Shown: positions 45,533 through 46,086 of the stretch, in pieces
Layout: each line of letters starts with the position of its first letter
Position numbering within the stretch: the stretch's first letter is position 1
NCBI GenBank assembly: GCA_007132965.1
Contig: SLNQ01000083.1
Coordinates: 1 to 46,086, forward strand
Reading direction: 5' to 3'
DNA length: 46,086 nucleotides
Origin: Gemmatimonadota bacterium
GTDB taxonomy: Bacteria; Gemmatimonadota; Gemmatimonadetes; Longimicrobiales; Gaopeijiaceae
Notes under the pieces: model-generated
Database searches by the model: none
Seen by the model: the letters and a program-made list of their open reading frames with translations, nothing else
What the model was told of the DNA's origin: nothing
Program-made: the position numbers and the translations under genes

Positions 45533-46086
45533 ATGGCGACCGCAACATTGCCAAGCGTAGCGGCGCAGGTCGCGACCATTGATGATTTCGTCGAGATCGA
45601 GAACGTCGGGCTCGTCTACGGCCGGGGTGCATCACGCACCCGCGCCCTTGATGCCACGACCATCCGCATCCGCCGTGGCGGTTTCGCCGCCGTGGTGGGT
45701 CCAAGCGGCTGCGGCAAATCGTCACTAATGAAACTGGTCACCGGCTTGTTGCCGCCAACCCGCGGCACGATCCGCGTCGACGACACGCCGGTGACCGGCC
45801 CGCTCAAGATCGTCGGCATGGCCTTCCAGAATCCAACGCTGTTGCCTTGGCGCACGACCTTGCGCAACGTCATGCTGCCGTTGGAGATCGTGCAGCCGCA
45901 TCGCGGCCGGCTGCGGCGGCATTACGACGAGTACCTGGCCGACGCTCGGGCTTTGCTGAACGCCGTTGGGCTCGGAGAGTTCGAGAACCGGCATCCATGG
46001 GAGTTGTCGGGCGGCATGCAGCAGCGAGCATCGCTGTGCCGGGCATTGATCCACAAGCCTGACTTGCTGATGCTCGACGAACCCTT
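45533..46086 (+). CDS. ABC transporter ATP-binding protein (partial), mirror copy
   Basis: 184 codons to the window end, from Walker A through Walker B; open-ended, identical to 1-554. Confidence 0.93.
   Translation, partial: MATATLPSVAAQVATIDDFVEIENVGLVYGRGASRTRALDATTIRIRRGGFAAVVGPSGCGKSSLMKLVTGLLPPTRGTIRVDDTPVTGPLKIVGMAFQNPTLLPWRTTLRNVMLPLEIVQPHRGRLRRHYDEYLADARALLNAVGLGEFENRHPWELSGGMQQRASLCRALIHKPDLLMLDEP

Larger units (their letters stand above)
1..46086. repeat. Perfect 46-kb palindrome (two 23,043-bp arms, no spacer)
   Basis: Every base n pairs with base 46087-n. The first and last 20 bases are reverse complements, all ORFs recur mirrored with identical length and sequence, and the centre reads GGGGCCA|TGGCCCC between 23043 and 23044. 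No mismatch was seen in any region compared. Both ends stop at the same base of the same gene, so the sequence has no unique flank. A real duplication would be expected to have unequal flanks, a spacer or some divergence, so a fold-back artefact is the leading reading. True inverted duplication or read-through of a hairpin end are the alternatives. Confidence 0.98.

Noticed and set aside
1..46086. CRISPR arrays, tRNA and rRNA genes
   Set aside because: No regularly spaced short repeats and no recognisable tRNA or rRNA sequence were seen on reading either arm.

Overview
The window is one perfect inverted repeat. Bases 1-23043 are the exact reverse complement of bases 23044-46086, with no spacer, and both outer ends stop at the same base inside the same ABC-ATPase gene. 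It therefore holds about 23 kb of unique sequence, shown twice. The simplest explanation is a fold-back contig (unsplit hairpin read, amplification chimera or assembly artefact). A real head-to-head duplication or a closed hairpin end cannot be excluded from sequence alone. Every gene is listed in both arms; the long descriptions are on the left-arm copies. The high GC content, the Mo-hydroxylase/TRAP/amidohydrolase gene set and the IS256, IS1380 and IS200-like elements suggest a Proteobacterium, most likely an alphaproteobacterium. This is inference: no rRNA or other marker gene is present.

Left arm, outside to centre. (1) A truncated nitrate/sulfonate/taurine-type ABC ATPase (-). (2) A divergent pair resembling dihydroorotate dehydrogenase B: iron-sulfur/FAD electron-transfer subunit and FMN catalytic subunit (+). 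(3) A tightly packed minus-strand operon of PaaI-type thioesterase, M20-like protein and amidohydrolase A. (4) A divergent plus-strand operon of amidohydrolase B, a complete TRAP transporter (DctP, DctQ, DctM) and a medium-chain dehydrogenase/reductase. (5) A convergent minus-strand operon of a three-subunit molybdenum hydroxylase (Mo, FAD and 2Fe-2S subunits) and an acyl-CoA synthetase-like ligase, with overlapping start and stop codons. (6) Amidohydrolase C (+), divergent from the Mo operon. (7) A nest of insertion sequences reaching the palindrome centre.

Together these genes look like a catabolic island for an imported nitrogen heterocycle or related amide/amine compound. Uptake would be by TRAP and perhaps ABC transport. 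Hydroxylation would be by the Mo enzyme, ring reduction or oxidation by the PyrK/PyrD-like pair, and hydrolytic deamination, dechlorination or ring opening by three different amidohydrolases. The ligase, dehydrogenase and thioesterase would handle the carbon skeleton. The substrate cannot be read from the sequence. An identical 14-bp site (TGGATCAAATGATA) occurs in both divergent control regions of the outer half, which suggests one regulator, not encoded here, controls both.

The mobile part is a Russian doll. An IS200/IS605-type tnpA is split by an intact IS1380-family element flanked by CTAG duplications. The upstream side of the same tnpA is cut by an IS256-family element (A), which is itself cut by a second IS256-family element (B). 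The palindrome centre lies in the leader of element B. Both IS256 transposases are frameshifted pseudogenes, and four of the disruptions are short insertions of 13-16 nt, three of which share the pattern CCAG-N4-CCGG.
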